DNA of 64,000 nucleotides from Agapetus fuscipes (taxonomy: Eukaryota; Arthropoda; Insecta; Trichoptera; Glossosomatidae): positions 6,650,703 to 6,714,702 of the forward strand of contig OX637362.1 in the NCBI GenBank assembly GCA_951799405.1, read 5' to 3'. Position numbers and translations under genes: made by a program. Within the stretch, counting starts at the first letter, position 1; every line of letters starts with the position of its first letter. The notes under the pieces were generated by a model. That model had not been told where the DNA came from and ran no database searches. It was given only the letters and a program-made list of their open reading frames with translations. Shown piece after piece: positions 9,449-19,489 of the stretch.

Positions 9449-9650
9449 TGTGTATTGACATTGTGTAATTCATTTAAAAAAAAATCACAAAGTTTTCTTC
9501 ATGAGTTGATTTATTTCCTTGAGAGTTTTTTATGTTATCACACCATTTTTTCACACTTTTACCACATCAGTTGTTAATAGTGGTGCAATAACATCGAAAG
9601 CGCTCTACGAACTAAATCAACTCGTGAAGAGAAACTTTGTGTTTTATTTC
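9449..9650. mobile_element. Foldback element
   Basis: Arms 9487-9550 and about 9575-9642 are imperfect inverted repeats: CACAAAGTTTTCTTCATGAG pairs with CTCGTGAAGAGAAACTTTGTG, and ATGTTATCACACCA pairs with TGGTGCAATAACAT. The left flank TTTGTGTATTGACATTG is shared with other foldbacks at 14297 and 36148. No coding content. Confidence 0.7.
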
Positions 9651-9744
9651 TACATTATTATATTACTTTAATTCTACAATTTTGTAATTAAGTCGCATTG
9701 AACCAAAAGCGAGAAAAATAATTAATGATTAATTGATAATATTA

Positions 9745-9817
9745 ATACCTGTTTCTGGCCAGGTAGAATAGGTTGGTGAATTGCATTCCTCTTCGCAAAT
9801 CTATTTAAAAAAATACT
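9745..9817 (+). mobile_element. SINE-D, 3' fragment
   Basis: Only the 3' part is present: TACCTGTTTCTGGCCAGGTA, GGTTGGTGAATTGCATTCC and CAAATCTATTTAAAAAAA. The tRNA-like head is absent. Confidence 0.75.
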
Positions 9818-10513
9818 CGCATAGGTACTGTTTTATTTAAAAAAATCCACTCCAAATGATTTTGTTTATTTTACTACTTTGAAAAGGAATTTATCACATT
9901 AGAAAAAATGTTTATATTCCTGACGCAACTTTTCTGGTAGAACATCCATCTAAACACCGCTTCATATAAAAGTCTACACGGGCAGCGCTCACTTCCATAC
10001 ATTAGTGTCAGCGCGGTGTCGAAAAGACATTTTTATTTGTTCGTCCCCAAGACAAATGTCTGTCGTTTTTGTCCAATCACAAATCAGTACCAACGTTTTA
10101 ACTCAACCGCGGCTTTTAGCAAATATGTTTGGAAACTTAAAATCTCACAAGAATTGTTGTATTAGTTTTCGTATATTTTCGGAAAAAAAGCTAACGTAAA
10201 TGAGAGTAAAAAAATCGTATAAAATTTCGCTAAATCAGTTCAGGTATTCTGCTAAAGAAATTGATTTATTTCTTTGAATTATGCGATCAAATTTGTAGGA
10301 TTTTATCAATGAATTCAAAAAAGTTCATTCTTAACAAAAGTCTCCTGAAAATGCCGACTACGAGTATAAAAAGTACTATCAACTTTACAACTGAGCACTT
10401 CGCTTTGAAACCAAAATGTGTCTTGCTTCAGATTTTCGAGGTTTTAGTCAGCCTTACGACAAAAACTTCACTTGTTTCCAGCTCAAAGGGGGCAAGTTCT
10501 CATATTTTACTGT
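9818..10513. other. No recognisable gene
   Basis: AT-rich sequence. Frames of 60-88 codons on the plus strand (10005-10199, 10261-10515 and an overlapping one) have no domain or codon signature and run into SINE-A. I regard them as chance. Confidence 0.5.
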
Positions 10514-10666
10514 GATGGCTGAGAAAACCTTGCCAGTATTTTTATTACGGCCTAAAAATAATCACCGAAACGCGAAACCATTTCTGAACCACTTGGTGGG
10601 ATCAAACCCCAGTTCTCTGGCTGTGAACGCAAGCGCTTTACCAACTGAGCTATCGACCGGGCTTTT
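10514..10666 (-). mobile_element. SINE-A, head and proximal body, antisense
   Basis: Read on the minus strand: CGGTCGATAGCTCAGTTGGT, a degraded B-box, then TTTCGGTGATTATTTTTAGG and the AAGGTTTTCTCAGCC region. The distal half is missing. Confidence 0.85.
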
Positions 10667-10702
10667 CTTTACCGGGCGATAGATTACAACTTTAGATTTA
10701 TA

Positions 10703-10930
10703 AAAGGCTGACCTCTAATGCTGTATTTTTTTTACCAATGCCACCCAGGTTTCAGGGAACCGTGGTAAGAGTTGCAGGGGTTATGTTCATTTGAGATTCG
10801 GGCTCTTAATTGTAAGTAGGTACACATGCAGTACGTGCAAGCTCGATCTGACACTATCTGATTGTGGGTATGCATTCAATATGAAGCTTAATCGTTAATA
10901 TATACTTGCGAGTTACATAGATTATAGCTG
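10703..10930 (+). mobile_element. Unit B, divergent
   Basis: Carries AGGCTGACCTCTAATGCTG, GCCACCCAGGTTTCAGGGAA, AGAGTTGCAGGGGTTATG, CACATGCAGTACGTGCAAGC and a tail diverging to ACATAGATTATAG. Confidence 0.8.
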
Positions 10931-11316
10931 GATCCTCTCTGTTAATACACACAAGCATTTTAAAACACCCTTTCTTTTTTTGTATTCACCATGTCGATGC
11001 GCGCACATACATAACGCCGGCCCGTTCTCCTTCGGGATTGGCTGTCAATCATCTGCCCCGCAACGTATCCATCAAACCCGTGACGTCATACGACGCTGAC
11101 AACAATGACAAATGACGTCACACAATGATAACACATCAACAAGAGCGACGTTTTTTTTTGTTTGTGATTCAAATGTTTTTTTCCCCTTGAGGCAACCCCG
11201 GAATTCAAAAAAGGAACTCTGGAATTTTATTTGAAATTTTCGAAACACGTTTGATGGATCATTATTGTTCTAAATTTAAACTGTATAATGAAAGGTTTTA
11301 CTTGAATTTGAATACG
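10931..11316. other. No recognisable feature
   Basis: The first half is slightly more GC-rich (10990-11110, several GACGTCA-type words), then AT-rich. No frame or repeat identified. Confidence 0.45.
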
Positions 11317-11640
11317 TCCGGTCGATAGCTCAGTTGGTAGAATATGTGCGTTTCATGCCAGACGGCTAGGGCCCAATACCTACCAAGGCTGTCAGAAATG
11401 ATTTCCCATTTCGGTGTCTACGAGTATTTTAAACTCAATATAAAAATATCGGCAAGATTTACTCAGCCTGTGCGAGAAATGAGAACCTGCCCCTCTGGAG
11501 CCTGGAAACTCCCACTTGAAGTGAAGTGGTTGTCGTAAGGCCGACCTTTTACCTGTGAAAATTAATAGATTCCACATGCAACCTTTTCGGGAACAACGCA
11601 GTAAGAAGTTTGTTAATGAATCATATCTGCCTTGTTACGT
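11317..11640 (+). mobile_element. SINE-A, full length, diverged
   Basis: Head CGGTCGATAGCTCAGTTGGT, mutated B-box region (AGGGCCCAATACC), body TGTCAGAAATGATTTCCCAT, GAGCCTGGAAACTCCCACTT, GGTTGTCGTAAGGCCG. The tail is degraded at CAACGCAGTAAGAAG. Confidence 0.88.
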
Positions 11641-11785
11641 TGCGTTTAGGGAGCCTTGCGGGCTTAAGGTGTGATTCACACAAAAACAGCGCTAAACAAA
11701 TACACTGTCATAATATTTATTTATTTCTAATGCAGCATTAAGTAGCACTAAAATTGTTAATATCAATTTCAGTGTAAACGTAATG

Positions 11786-11990
11786 TTTTTTTTAAAATAG
11801 ATTTGTGAAGAGGAATGCAATTCACCAACCTATATTGACTGGCCAGTTGTCTTCATACGAAAGCAGAAGCTTTTGTGTATGCAATGATATCTGTTGAACC
11901 AGGGTTGAAGTTATGGTCAAATGGGCTAGACGTGATTTTAACCAACGTATTCTGTTCCGAGTAATACCGAGAAATGCGAGTAAAAAGATT
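11786..11990 (-). mobile_element. SINE-D, antisense
   Basis: A T-rich end (the A tail) is followed by ATAGATTTGTGAAGAGGAAT, CAATTCACCAACCTAT, CTGGCCAGTTGTCTTCATAC, GAAAGCAGAAGCTTTTGTGT and CTGTTGAACCAGGGTTGAAG. The head is decayed near 11930-11990. Confidence 0.85.
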
Positions 11991-12045
11991 ATCCGAGCGC
12001 TAAATAACCTGTAAGATGAGAAAACTTGTAGCAAGGAGACGTGCG

Positions 12046-12203
12046 GGATTCTAGGAACAATTATAGAATATCTAGGATTCTAGGAGCAGTCTTAGAATAT
12101 CTAGGATTCTAGGAACAGTCATAGAATATCTAGGATTCTAGGAACAGTCATAGAATATCTAGGATTCTAGGAACAGTCATAGAATATCTAGGATTCTAGG
12201 AAA
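12046..12203. repeat. Minisatellite, 29-bp unit
   Basis: About 5.4 head-to-tail copies of a 29-bp unit containing CTAGGATTCTAGGAACAGTC and ATAGAATAT. The internal copies are nearly identical, so the array expanded recently. Each unit holds the near-palindrome CTAGGATTCTAG. Confidence 0.95.
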
Positions 12204-12210
12204 AGAGAAG

Positions 12211-12297
12211 TTGAAAATAAACACCAAAATGGGGACACTATTAACAGCCGCGGTGGGGATCGAACCCTGAGATAACAACTGAGCTATAGACCGATTG
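12211..12297 (-). mobile_element. SINE-A head fragment, antisense
   Basis: On the minus strand: CGGTCTATAGCTCAGTTG, then a B-box AGGGTTCGATCCC and the start of the body (GGTGTTTATTTTC). It abuts the 29-bp minisatellite. Confidence 0.75.
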
Positions 12298-12329
12298 TCA
12301 TTGGGTTATTATAACTGAATAATTTATTT

Positions 12330-12588
12330 GACGAATAGGCTGGTATGGGGCTGACCACCCATACTGTAAGAAAAAAATTACCAATGTCACCCCGTGGTCA
12401 CCCCTGTTTCAAGGCAGGTCGGCAAGAGTTGCAGGGCTTATGTCCATTTAAGATTGGGTTTTTATGTTGTAAGTCCACATTCGGCACGTGTAATCGCGAA
12501 CCTATACGTGTCTGCTTATGGGAATGAATGTAATATGATTCTTAAAGATAATATTTATATCTTTGCAACATAGATTATAAATAAATAA
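12330..12588 (+). mobile_element. Unit B, full length
   Basis: Starts at AGGCTGGTATGGGGCTGACC. It carries a small internal duplication (CACCCCGTGGTCACCCCTG), then the TCGGCAAGAGTTGCAGGGCT core and the ATCTTTGCAACATAGATTAT tail. Confidence 0.88.
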
Positions 12589-12795
12589 TTGGTTTACTTT
12601 GCCAATGTCACCCATGTTTCAGGGAAGGACGGCAAGAGTTGCAGGGTGTATGTCAACTTGAGATTTGGGTTTTTATGTTGTAGGTTCACATTCGGCACGT
12701 GTAATCGCGAACCTATAAGTGTATGCTTGTGAGAATGCATATAATGTGAATCTCCAATGTAACATATCTTTGCAACTTAGATTAGATTATATTAG
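12589..12795 (+). mobile_element. Unit B, 5'-truncated, tandem to the previous copy
   Basis: Begins directly at GGTTTACTTTGCCAATGTCA and runs to CTTTGCAACTTAGATTAGAT. The two Bs are head-to-tail with no spacer, the same arrangement as at 2860-3328. Confidence 0.85.
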
Positions 12796-12844
12796 AATTG
12801 ATATAGCATGTACTAAACACCGGTATACTTAGTAGAATGTGCAG

Positions 12845-12984
12845 TTTTTTTTTTAGAAATTCTGTGCGGGAGACTCCCTAGATTCTAGAGACTCTAGGGG
12901 CTTATGACACTTGTTGTAGTGCCGCAGAGGTGTACGAGTTTGGTCGTCGCTACAAAGCGCCAATACTCAAGCAAGACCCAGGTG
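12845..12984 (-). mobile_element. SINE-C, poly(A)-tailed subtype, 5'-truncated
   Basis: Antisense. A T-rich run, then TCTGTGCGGGAGACTCCCTA, GATTCTAGAGACTCTAGGGG, TATGACACTTGTTGTAGTGC and TACAAAGCGCCAATACTCAA. It stops before the tRNA-like head. Confidence 0.85.
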
Positions 12985-13264
12985 GGTACTATTATAAGTA
13001 AAAGCTGTATATAAGCAAGAGATTAAATTTTTAATGTGTTTTAAACGAATTACATTGTTTATCAATTAAGTACGTAAAGAAACTCATTATTCATACATAT
13101 TACTTCAAGCTTAAATTCACATCATTACAGTAAGATGCGTGAAATCCGAAAACTAACTGAAATACGTCTGATTTGAATTAATTTCAGAATGGAATCCAAA
13201 CCGCAAAAGCCTGATTGGATGTTAGTGAAACTAGAAGAGAAGAGACGTGAAATGAAAAGGAAAT

Positions 13265-13478
13265 ATATCTATAATCTAAGTTGCAAAGATACATAACAAT
13301 TAAGACTCACATTAAATGCATGCGAAGAAAGCAGTTACGTGTAAGAACGCGCATACACATGCTGCATGTGTACATAAAAAACTATTGCAAATTGACATAA
13401 ATCATGCAATTCTTGCCGTCCTACCCTGAAACAGAGGTGACGTTGGCAATGTGACCAGCCTCATACCGACCTATGTAT
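13265..13478 (-). mobile_element. Unit B, antisense
   Basis: ATAATCTAAGTTGCAAAGAT, TAAATGCATGCGAAGAAAGC, CACATGCTGCATGTGTAC, TTGCCGTCCTACCCTGAAAC and GACCAGCCTCATACCGACCT. The ACCCATACTG segment is deleted. Confidence 0.85.
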
Positions 13479-13489
13479 TAAGGAAATTA

Positions 13490-13910
13490 ACTTAATGGGA
13501 TAATTAAAGGATGGCCAGAGCCTCTGACGATTTGCATCTATTTTTTCCCATCTTTTTTTTTTTTAAGAAATCCTGTGCGGGAGACTCCCTAGATTCTAGA
13601 GACTCTAGGGGTCTATGACACTTGATGTGCATAACTCTTTGAATTCATTCATATCCATCACCTATTTTATACATATCCTTCTATAACATTCGTTTATTAT
13701 ATCCCGTTTCTTCACGATTTCACCAATCTGATCCAGCCATAATCTTCCCTTTCTCCCCTTTCCTATTTTCTTCCACATTTCCTCTGTTTACGAGTATACA
13801 CTTCATAAGTCTTTCACCATCCATTATTTCTACATGCGCAAAACACTCTCTGTCTAAAGCAACTATTTCCGAAATTCCCTGAAGCAGGATAGACATCTGG
13901 AAAGAAAACC
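13490..13910 (-). pseudogene. LINE-2 3' coding end, interrupted by SINE-C
   Basis: The antisense words GGATGGCCAGAGCCTCTG and, after the SINE-C scrap at 13551-13631, CATTCATATCCATCACCTAT and CCAATCTGATCCAGCCAT match the other LINE-2 fragments. On the minus strand these are the end of the reverse transcriptase frame (D-Q-I ... V-M-D-M-N-E). Many stops are present. Confidence 0.65.
13551..13631 (-). mobile_element. SINE-C, poly(A)-tailed subtype, 3' end only
   Basis: A T-run, then ATCCTGTGCGGGAGACTCCC, TAGATTCTAGAGACTCTAGG and TCTATGACACTTG. Only the 3'-terminal 80 bp is present, as expected from strong 5' truncation on insertion into LINE-2. Confidence 0.8.
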
Positions 13911-14296
13911 TGATTACTGATTTTTTCATAAATACAATACATTCGAAAGCTTTTTTTCTGTGAAATTATTAAAAATACATGAATTTCAATACAAGCCTTT
14001 GTTTTTCTGTTTTATTAAAATTATAACGGATTTGTTTTTGCACGTGTACCTACTTGTACATATAATAAATACATTTTCCATGTTGTATTGGTATATTTTA
14101 TTGATCCCATGTAATGGCGTGGGTTTTAAATTCCCTTTTTTAATTGATAATTACGTTCATTCGTAAGCTCTCCACCCATTATTCCTACAAATTACTTATT
14201 CCTCATTATTCTCCTCATCGCATTCATATTCTTCTCTCTTATTTGCTTCAACCATTTCATTCATAAATAAATAAAAAAAGATTATATTTTGAATTG

Positions 14297-14570
14297 TTTG
14301 TGTATTGACATTGTCAAAATTCATATTCAATAATATTTTATTTAATTGAAGGACTCAAATCAAAACACTGTTTTGTATTTTTACTACTTTAATTATTTAT
14401 TTTTTAATTTTACTAACGTTTTCAATAATATATCATCGTCCAGCCTGTACCTATACCTGTTGTATACCTGACGATGATATATTATCGAAAACGTTAGTAA
14501 AATTAAATAATTAAAATAGTGAAAATACAAAACAGTATTTTGATTTGAATCCTTCAATTAAATAAAAATA
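14297..14570. mobile_element. Large foldback with ~100-bp arms
   Basis: Left arm about 14337-14440 and right arm 14470-14570 are inverted copies (CTAACGTTTTCAATAATATA / TATATTATCGAAAACGTTAG; TTTAATTGAAGGACTCAAAT / ATTTGAATCCTTCAATTAAA), with a 29-bp loop. The upstream GTTTGTGTATTGACATTG matches 9449 and others. It is non-coding and abuts a B. Confidence 0.85.
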
Positions 14571-14576
14571 TATAAA

Positions 14577-14815
14577 GATGCTATGCGGCTGACCAACCAT
14601 GTTGTAGAAAATGGTTCACTTTGCCAATGTCACCCCTGTTTCAGGGAGAGTCAGCAGGAGTTGCAGGGTGTATGTCCATTTGAGATTTAGGTTTTTATGT
14701 TGTAGGTTCACATGCGGCATGCGCAAGCGCGAACTTGTACGTGTCTGCTTGTGAGAATGCATGTAATGTGAACCTCCAATGTTACATTTCTTTTTTCAAC
14801 TTAGATTAGATTAAA
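14577..14815 (+). mobile_element. Unit B
   Basis: Starts at GCTATGCGGCTGACCAACCA, lacking the first ~20 bp. It keeps AATGTCACCCCTGTTTCAGG, TTGCAGGGTGTATGTCCATT, CACATGCGGCATGCGCAAGC and CAACTTAGATTAGATTA. Confidence 0.9.
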
Positions 14816-15164
14816 AGCGTTCTTTAAAAAAATATTGATGAAAAACTATCATCATTATCATCATACGCATATGTAGAAATAAAGTATTTTCTTTTGATAT
14901 GGGATGATTAAATTCAATGCCAAAACGTTTCCATCGAGTTAGCGACACAATAAAAACTTTGCCAACAGAAAAAAACGGCGGGATTTTGGTTTACAAAGTG
15001 TCCGCCATTTTGGGGTAGGAATTTGCGATACTGGGGTGAAATACCCTATAGACGATCCCTCAACAATCAGCGTTCTTGCGTGTCATTCTATAAGTTGTGC
15101 GTGAATGCAGGCACGATCGTTCACGTTCAACTTTTTTGTACGTATTTTACCTTATGTACAAATA
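14816..15164. other. No recognisable feature
   Basis: AT-rich. A moderately GC-rich patch lies at 14970-15100 (GGCGGGATTTTGG, CCGCCATTTTGGGG). No gene or known repeat. Confidence 0.45.
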
Positions 15165-15415
15165 TCCGTATATAATCTAAGTTGCAAAGAGATACATTAA
15201 TATTTAAAATTCTTATTAAATGAATGCCCACACACAGACACGTGTAAGTTCGCGCGTACAAATGCTGCACGGGTACTTTCAAATTAAAATACAAACCTCA
15301 AATGAACATAAAACCTGCACCTTTTGGCGACCTTCCCTGACACAGGGCTGACATTGGCATAGTGAACATTTTTTTACAGTATGGGTGATCAGCCTCATAC
15401 TAATCTGTAAGTCAA
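15165..15415 (-). mobile_element. Unit B, antisense, full length
   Basis: TATAATCTAAGTTGCAAAGA through CACACAGACACGTGTAAG, GGCGACCTTCCCTGACACAG and GTATGGGTGATCAGCCTCAT to CTAATCTGTAAGTCAAGG. Its 5' third is the left end of a block duplicated at 20760. Confidence 0.92.
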
Positions 15416-15720
15416 GGAAATCTGTATCAATCTATAATTTATAATAATCTAGAATAATCTTTGATTTGTAATATTTTTTAGAATCAAATTCCCATGAAAC
15501 ACTTCTAAAAAATGATTACAAATCAATTAATATGAATTTTCACCGTGCTAATACACAAACGATACAAAATATAAGAACAATCTTCTTCGTTTTATATAAG
15601 ATCTAATATCTGTTTATTCCAGAACTCTCTCTTATGATAATAACAGATGCTCTTTCATCTTTTGGATGGTCAGCCTGGTAGACGCTGGCCGTCTGGTATT
15701 TCGTGTGCAAGGATTGTATG
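15381..15720. repeat. Duplicated block, copy 1
   Basis: This 340-bp stretch (the 5' end of antisense B, about 290 bp of otherwise unique DNA, and the edge of a sense B) is repeated at 20760-21100 at roughly 95 percent identity by eye. Examples are TGGTCAGCCTGGTAGACGCT and TTCGTGTGCAAGGATTGTAT. It contains the reverse complement of the GTTTGTGTATTA foldback end at about 15545-15560. Confidence 0.9.
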
Positions 15721-15940
15721 CGGCTGAACACCCATGGTGTAGAAAATGGTTCACTTCGCCAGTGTCACCCTGTTTCAGGAAAGGCCGGCAAGAGTTGCAG
15801 GGTGTATGCCCATTTGAGATATGGGTTTTTATGTCGTAGGTTCACATGCGGCATGTAATTATACATGTCTGCTTGTTAGAATACATATAAAATGAATCTC
15901 TAATGTTACTTTTCTCTGCAACTTAGATTAGATTAGAAGG
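15717..15940 (+). mobile_element. Unit B, sense
   Basis: TATGCGGCTGAACACCCATG, AGAGTTGCAGGGTGTATGCC, CACATGCGGCATG. The GTAAGCGCGAACT block is deleted. The tail is CTGCAACTTAGATTAGATTA. Confidence 0.88.
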
Positions 15941-16317
15941 ATTCGAATTACTCTGCTTTCACTCATGCGGTCTATGTGGTGCCTTCAAAAGAAAAATCAA
16001 TTTGCACAAAGCGTGTAAGAATGGCACGCGAGAGGGATGGTTTGTGGGGTAAGTAGGAGAGGAAAGAATGGAAAAGAAAGTGCGAAGGCGTCTTCTAGAT
16101 AAACCCTTATACGTGCGACAACAAAAGGAGCTTTATACTGAGGGGGACAAAGTACGAGAAATCCAGTTACGCTACTGACTGGGAAATTTCAACTTTTTTT
16201 GCAGTGCGATTAAATTGAAGGGATAGAAATGTATTACTGCACTGAAAAAAGGAAGTATTTGATAGAAATCATTTAGGAAAATTATGTGACAATCTCACTA
16301 TAAATACAGCATCTTAA
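15941..16317. other. No recognisable feature
   Basis: Mixed composition with no domain-bearing frame and no repeat recognised from elsewhere in the window. Confidence 0.45.
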
Positions 16318-16572
16318 TCGGTGTTATGGCCGAGGCAGTCAAGTGGCTGATCTTTCTATCGTATTTGAGATATAATAATGTTGGTTCGATCCCTGCTTGG
16401 GTCATTTGACCATAACTTTAATCCTGATTCAACAACATATACATTGGGTAATTATTAATTCATTAAAATATATATAATACTTAATTATTAATGATGATAT
16501 TAATACCTGTTTCTGGCCAGGTTGAATAGGTGGGTAAATCGCATTCCCGTTCACAAATCTATTTAAAAAGAA
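16318..16572 (+). mobile_element. SINE-D with clearest tRNA-like head
   Basis: The head TTATGGCCGAGGCAGTCAAG with B-box GGTTCGATCCC resembles a tRNA with a long variable arm (Leu/Ser class). The body ACCATAACTTTAATCCTGAT and CAACAACATATAC leads to CCTGTTTCTGGCCAGG and the CAAATCTATTTAAAAAG tail. About 90 bp of AT-rich sequence in the middle replaces the usual GCACACAAGCTTCTGCTTTC block. Confidence 0.8.
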
Positions 16573-16665
16573 AAGCCAAATCTCAAATAAACATACACCC
16601 TGCAACTCTTTCCGAGCTTCTCTGAAACAGGGGTGACATCGGAAAAGTGAACCATTTTCCAATGT
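16573..16665 (-). mobile_element. Unit B, central fragment, antisense
   Basis: GCCAAATCTCAAATAAACAT, ACCCTGCAACTCTTTCCGAG and GAAACAGGGGTGACATCGG to GTGAACCATTTTCCA. It is attached directly to the end of SINE-D without a tail. Confidence 0.75.
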
Positions 16666-17214
16666 CAATGTGTTTTCAAAAACAGAAATACTAAATAATA
16701 TTATTGAAATCTTATTTATTTTTTAGAGAATTCAATGAGTGTTCAGTACAAATTCTAATAATATTTTCTTTAAAGTTTCTTCGGAGCTTTTCGCCTCCAG
16801 AGAGAGAGAGAGATGAACGCGGTAGGTACATTCGCCTTATATACACAGCTACAAGCCCAAATCCGATTGCGCTCTGTACCTCAAATACAAAACTTTACGT
16901 TTATACTTAACCAAGCTGTTAAACCAAAAAATGTACGGCAAATAAAACACTCACCAGATGCGCTGCCTCAGTTTACATACACTTCTTGGTGGACCTTTTT
17001 GAGTTTAAGCGTAAAGTTTTATACTTGGGATACAAGCCGCTGTAACGAGGTATTCTTTGAGAAGGAAGAGTGTGAAAGAATGATGTGTAAGATGTGTGCG
17101 AAGGGTGAAGAAATGTAGAGGAAAATGTGAAAAAAAAAAAGTACAAATGAAAAAAAAAACAGTGAGTAATATTTCTTAATGTGAGACCGGTTTCATGAAT
17201 GAACTTCCCATCGT
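16666..17214. other. No recognisable gene
   Basis: Contains a (GA)n run at 16801-16813 and frames of 68-101 codons (for example 16813-17118 on +) with no recognisable domain. A-rich runs lie at 17130-17165. I call nothing. Confidence 0.5.
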
Positions 17215-17775
17215 CAGATAGTATAATCTGAATCGATATAAATAAATATACATTCAAGATTCATATTTGATGCACGCTCGCAAGTAACACATGCAAGTTC
17301 ATTGGTATGCATGCTGCATGTGTTCTTGCAAAATGAAAATAAGTACATACATCGAATGAACATAACCGGTCTATGGTCTACTGGTTAACACTTATGACTC
17401 GTAAATTAAAGGTTGTGGGTTCGAATTCCGGTGAAGTAGAAAAATATACCATTTATATTTTTAAATATGGTCTTCGTAGGGTGAAAAATTCATATATCTT
17501 TACCAAAGACCGGTCACTAAAGGTCCATCCAGCCTTACAGTAACTGGGTGTTGCTTGAGAATTGGCGCTTTCTACAGCAACGACCAAGCTCGCTGAGGGC
17601 TCTTGAGGTGTGATTCACACAAAAACCGAGCTCACCAAATAAATCATCCTAATATTATTATTATTATAAACCCTGCAACTCTTGCCGACCTGGCCTGAAA
17701 CAGTCACTGAAAGGGAATATTTTTTTACAGAATACCCGGGTGATCAGCCTCATAGAAACCTATAAATCGAAGAGC
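17215..17775 (-). mobile_element. Unit B split by SINE-C
   Basis: The left part, 17240-17365 (ATTCATATTTGATGCACG, GCATGCATGCTGCATGTG, ATCGAATGAACATAA), and right part, 17664-17775 (AAACCCTGCAACTCTTGCCG, GGGTGATCAGCCTCAT), form one antisense B. SINE-C sits between them. The sequence ATAA borders the insert on both sides and restores the usual GAACATAAACCCTGCAAC when one copy is removed. Confidence 0.85.
17366..17666 (+). mobile_element. SINE-C, ATT-tailed subtype, full length
   Basis: Reference copy for the ATT subtype. Head CCGGTCTATGGTCTACTGGT with B-box GGGTTCGAATTCC; body ATACCATTTATATTTTTAAA, AAAGACCGGTCACTAAAGG, GAGAATTGGCGCTTTCTACA; 3' end GGTGTGATTCACACAAAAAC, ATAAATCATCCTAATATT and (ATT)n. 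The head is transcribable by RNA polymerase III in principle. Confidence 0.92.
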
Positions 17776-17799
17776 AAGGAACATATGTAATTTAAATAA

Positions 17800-18035
17800 A
17801 ATAGTATTGTTGACCACCCATACTGTAAAAAATGGTTCACTTTGCCAATGTCACCCCTGTTTCAGGGAATGTCGGCAAGAGTTGCAGGGCTTATGTTCAT
17901 TTGAGGTTTGGATTTTATTTGTAAGTACACAATCAGCATTTGTAAGCGCGAACTACACGTGTTTGTTTGTGGGCATATATCTGAGAGCTTTGAATTAATA
18001 TATCCTTGCAACTTAGATTATAGATAGATAGATTA
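17800..18035 (+). mobile_element. Unit B, slightly 5'-truncated
   Basis: Begins at TGTTGACCACCCATACTGTA. The core GTTTCAGGGAATGTCGGCAA, GTAAGTACACAATCAGCATT and the tail CCTTGCAACTTAGATTATAG are present. It has the CAGCATTTGTAAGCGCG subtype signature. Confidence 0.88.
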
Positions 18036-18361
18036 TAGTTTAATTAAGTTCAACTATAAGGCATTGAATTTCAATGTCCTACCTATAAATTTTCTAATAA
18101 TATGACTCAGCCAACTACCTGGAGCTCCCGGGAAGGGATGTACGTATCGACTTGTAATCGGAGAGTGCTGGGTTCGTTTTACACAAGAAATTATATCTCG
18201 CAGTACAAATTATAGCTTCAGGAAAAGTGTCGAGACGAAATGGGTGGGCTGAAAAAGAAGGAGTCTTGTAAAACACCCTATAGGCGGTTAGTAAACATTC
18301 AACATGCTTACGTGTAGTCCCCAGAGAGAAACTTTTTTGCTAGATGTTAATATAACGCAAA
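18036..18361. other. No recognisable feature
   Basis: A weak tRNA-like string (about 18105-18175, ending GCTGGGTTCGTTTTAC) has a damaged B-box and could be an old SINE head. Otherwise nothing. Confidence 0.35.
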
Positions 18362-18695
18362 CGCAACGCAACTAAGCTACACACATAGTGTAACTTCTTG
18401 CCGCGTTATCCCCGAAGGGGTCGCATGTGGCGAGTTGAACCTATTTATTTTTACAGGTAAGGGGGCCGGCCTTACGCCAACCACTTCAGTTGAAGTGGGG
18501 GTTTCCCAGCTCCCGAGAGAGCTGGTACTCATTTCTTGTGAAGGCTGAGTAAACCTTGCCGGTATATTTATTTTGAAGTTTGAAATAAACACCGAAACGG
18601 GAAATCATTTCTGACACCCTCGCGCTCGGTGGGATTCGAACCCGAGCTCACGGCATGGAATGCAAGCACTCTACCAACTGAGCTATCGACCGGAC
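18362..18695 (-). mobile_element. SINE-A, full length, well preserved
   Basis: Antisense and nearly consensus: CGGTCGATAGCTCAGTTGGT, GGGTTCGAATCCCACCGAG, AAATGATTTCCCGTTTCGGT, GGGAGCTGGGAAACCCCCAC, GGCGTAAGGCCGGCCCCCTT, CCCCTTCGGGGATAACGCGG, TTACACTATGTGTGTAGCTT. Both box A and box B look intact. One of the youngest copies. Confidence 0.95.
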
Positions 18696-19269
18696 TGTAT
18701 ATGGTGTTTTTTTTTTTAATTTTCAAAGTTTAAAGGGAAAAAAACAGAAGAGTGGGGATGAAAAAATACTGCAGTAGTTATTTATGCTACTAATAAATCT
18801 TAGCATTGACTACGTCGACTTTAATGTCGAAAAATTTAAGAATGCTGCGTGTTGAGTGATAGACTGAAGGGAAGACAAAGAAAGCTTGATGGATAAGAAC
18901 GAGAGGTAGAAGTGAAGCAATAAAAAAACTCAGAGTGGATGGTAACTAACGATGGGGTGGGAGAAAAACTACCATATATATTCCTGTACATATCTTACAA
19001 TAGCAATGGGATGCTCTAGCGCTGAAAATACAGTTTTGATGGAAAAATGTTTATTTTTATTTTTATCGGTCTCCGAACTTCCCCATATTGAAAACTCGAG
19101 AATGTTCGAAGGGCTTAGAATTTCCTTATAATGAAAATTGCGCCAACGAGGGTATAGAAACGCACTTAATCTCAAAACTGATAATCAGATATAAGTGCAT
19201 GAGTTTTCAACATTCAGTTAAGCAAGTAATTAAACCGAGTATGTCCGTGTTTTTATCTAATCTGCACGT
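18696..19269. other. No recognisable gene
   Basis: AT-rich. Frames of 68-70 codons on both strands overlap and show no domain. The stretch 18840-18950 is A/G-rich and may be very old LINE coding sequence, but I cannot show it. Confidence 0.4.
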
Positions 19270-19486
19270 ATACTGCAACTTCTTACAGGCGCGCATGTGA
19301 CGTGTAGAACGAATTTATTTTCAAAGCTAAAGAGTCCGACTCCAAATATGTACTTAAATTGAAGTGGGGATTTCTCTCATTCGTGAAGAGAAGAAGCTTC
19401 TCATTTATTTTACAGACTGAGAAAATCTTTCCTCATTTATTTTTCGGTTTGAATTAAACATCTAAACCGGAAATCACTTCTGATGC
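19270..19486 (-). mobile_element. SINE-A, strongly degraded, head missing
   Basis: Antisense remains: GCAACTTCTTACAGG, CGAATTTATTTTCAAAGC, TTGAAGTGGGGATTTCTC, AGACTGAGAAAATCTTTCC and AACCGGAAATCACTTCTGA. It runs directly into unit B at 19487. Confidence 0.7.
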
Positions 19487-19489
19487 TTG

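Noticed and set aside
17130..17165. Poly(A) runs as a processed pseudogene tail
   Set aside because: No upstream gene-like sequence or target duplication found.
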